From Phytohabitans houttuyneae (lineage in GTDB: Bacteria > Actinomycetota > Actinomycetes > Mycobacteriales > Micromonosporaceae): 64,000 bases of DNA. The position numbers and the translations under genes are program-made. Under the pieces are notes generated by a model, which did no database searches, was not told the origin of the DNA, and saw only the letters and a list, made by a program, of their open reading frames with translations. Position 1 is the stretch's first letter. Each line of letters opens with the position of its first letter. Below are positions 63,919 through 64,000 of the stretch, in pieces. The DNA lies in the NCBI RefSeq assembly GCF_011764425.1, contig NZ_BLPF01000004.1:942001-1006000 (forward strand), read 5' to 3'.

Positions 63919-64000
63919 TCACGGACAGCGGATGACCTGTCCGGCGTAGGTGAGGCCGCCACCGAAGCCGAAGAGCAGGACCGGGGCGCCGGAAGGCACC
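63919..64000 (-). CDS. fabH: Beta-ketoacyl-ACP synthase III, C-terminal end (partial)
   Basis: Only the last 26 codons lie in the window: PSGAPVLLFGFGGGLTYAGQ then VIRCP and a stop at 63919-63921. The FGFGGGLTYAGQ ending is the C terminus of FabH, which starts fatty acid chains from acyl-CoA. Eighty bases separate it from acpP. Confidence 0.85.
   Translation of the reverse strand, partial: VPSGAPVLLFGFGGGLTYAGQVIRCP

Overview
The window is chromosomal DNA of a high-GC actinobacterium. GTG and TTG starts are common, genes are tightly packed, and several clues fit Micromonosporaceae: a type II fatty-acid operon followed by an acyl-CoA carboxylase gene, a DUF3145 protein, a HelD-type RNA polymerase helicase, an AftA-like arabinosyltransferase and families of short intergenic repeats. 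The family assignment is an inference; no rRNA or tRNA gene is present to confirm it.

Layout. Positions 1-3000 hold a RibD/DHFR-fold reductase and two divergent ECF sigma factor genes only 31 bp apart. Positions 3035-13475 form an envelope or exopolysaccharide cluster read in one direction: LCP ligase, polyprenyl-phosphate sugar transferase, four GT4-type glycosyltransferases, an O-antigen-ligase-like polymerase and a MurJ-type flippase. A decayed IS256-family transposase and intergenic repeats follow (13476-14416). Next come a membrane protein with a kinase N-lobe-like start, the AftA-like enzyme and a DUF1800/DUF1501 pair. Positions 20.8-28.8 kb carry an NAD(P)-binding oxidoreductase, an MHS-type transporter, a Gdt1-family Mn exporter behind a yybP-ykoY riboswitch, a membrane GGDEF-EAL protein and a ROK regulator. 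Positions 28.9-35.2 kb are regulatory: an unusual double-module histidine kinase with its NarL-type regulator, an AraC regulator, a STAS protein and a Ser/Thr kinase. Positions 35.2-44.4 kb include SurE/PfkB, a secreted CBM2 protein, a NagZ-like lipoprotein, DUF3145, a hydrolase and the HelD-like helicase. Positions 44.3-56.7 kb hold a secreted beta-propeller-like protein, a CDF metal exporter, a secreted peptidase-like protein behind a c-di-AMP riboswitch, an MFS gene with a damaged start, a GT2/membrane-protein pair whose second gene carries a frameshift, a large AAA ATPase, a methyltransferase and two small genes. Positions 57.1-60.7 kb hold a divergent LysR-like regulator, an FMN reductase and a DrrAB-type ABC exporter. 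The window ends with accD-fabF-acpP-fabH on the minus strand (fabH is cut by the window edge).

The most notable unexplained signal is a set of dispersed repeats. A core of about 58 bp occurs five times. The only three convergent intergenic gaps longer than 100 bp in the window all carry it, and it occurs nowhere else I could see. Two of these gaps also share a 50-nt nested hairpin, one copy of which has a 20-nt duplication at its tip. This looks like a REP/MITE-like or bidirectional 3'-end element. No CRISPR array, prophage or complete insertion sequence was seen.
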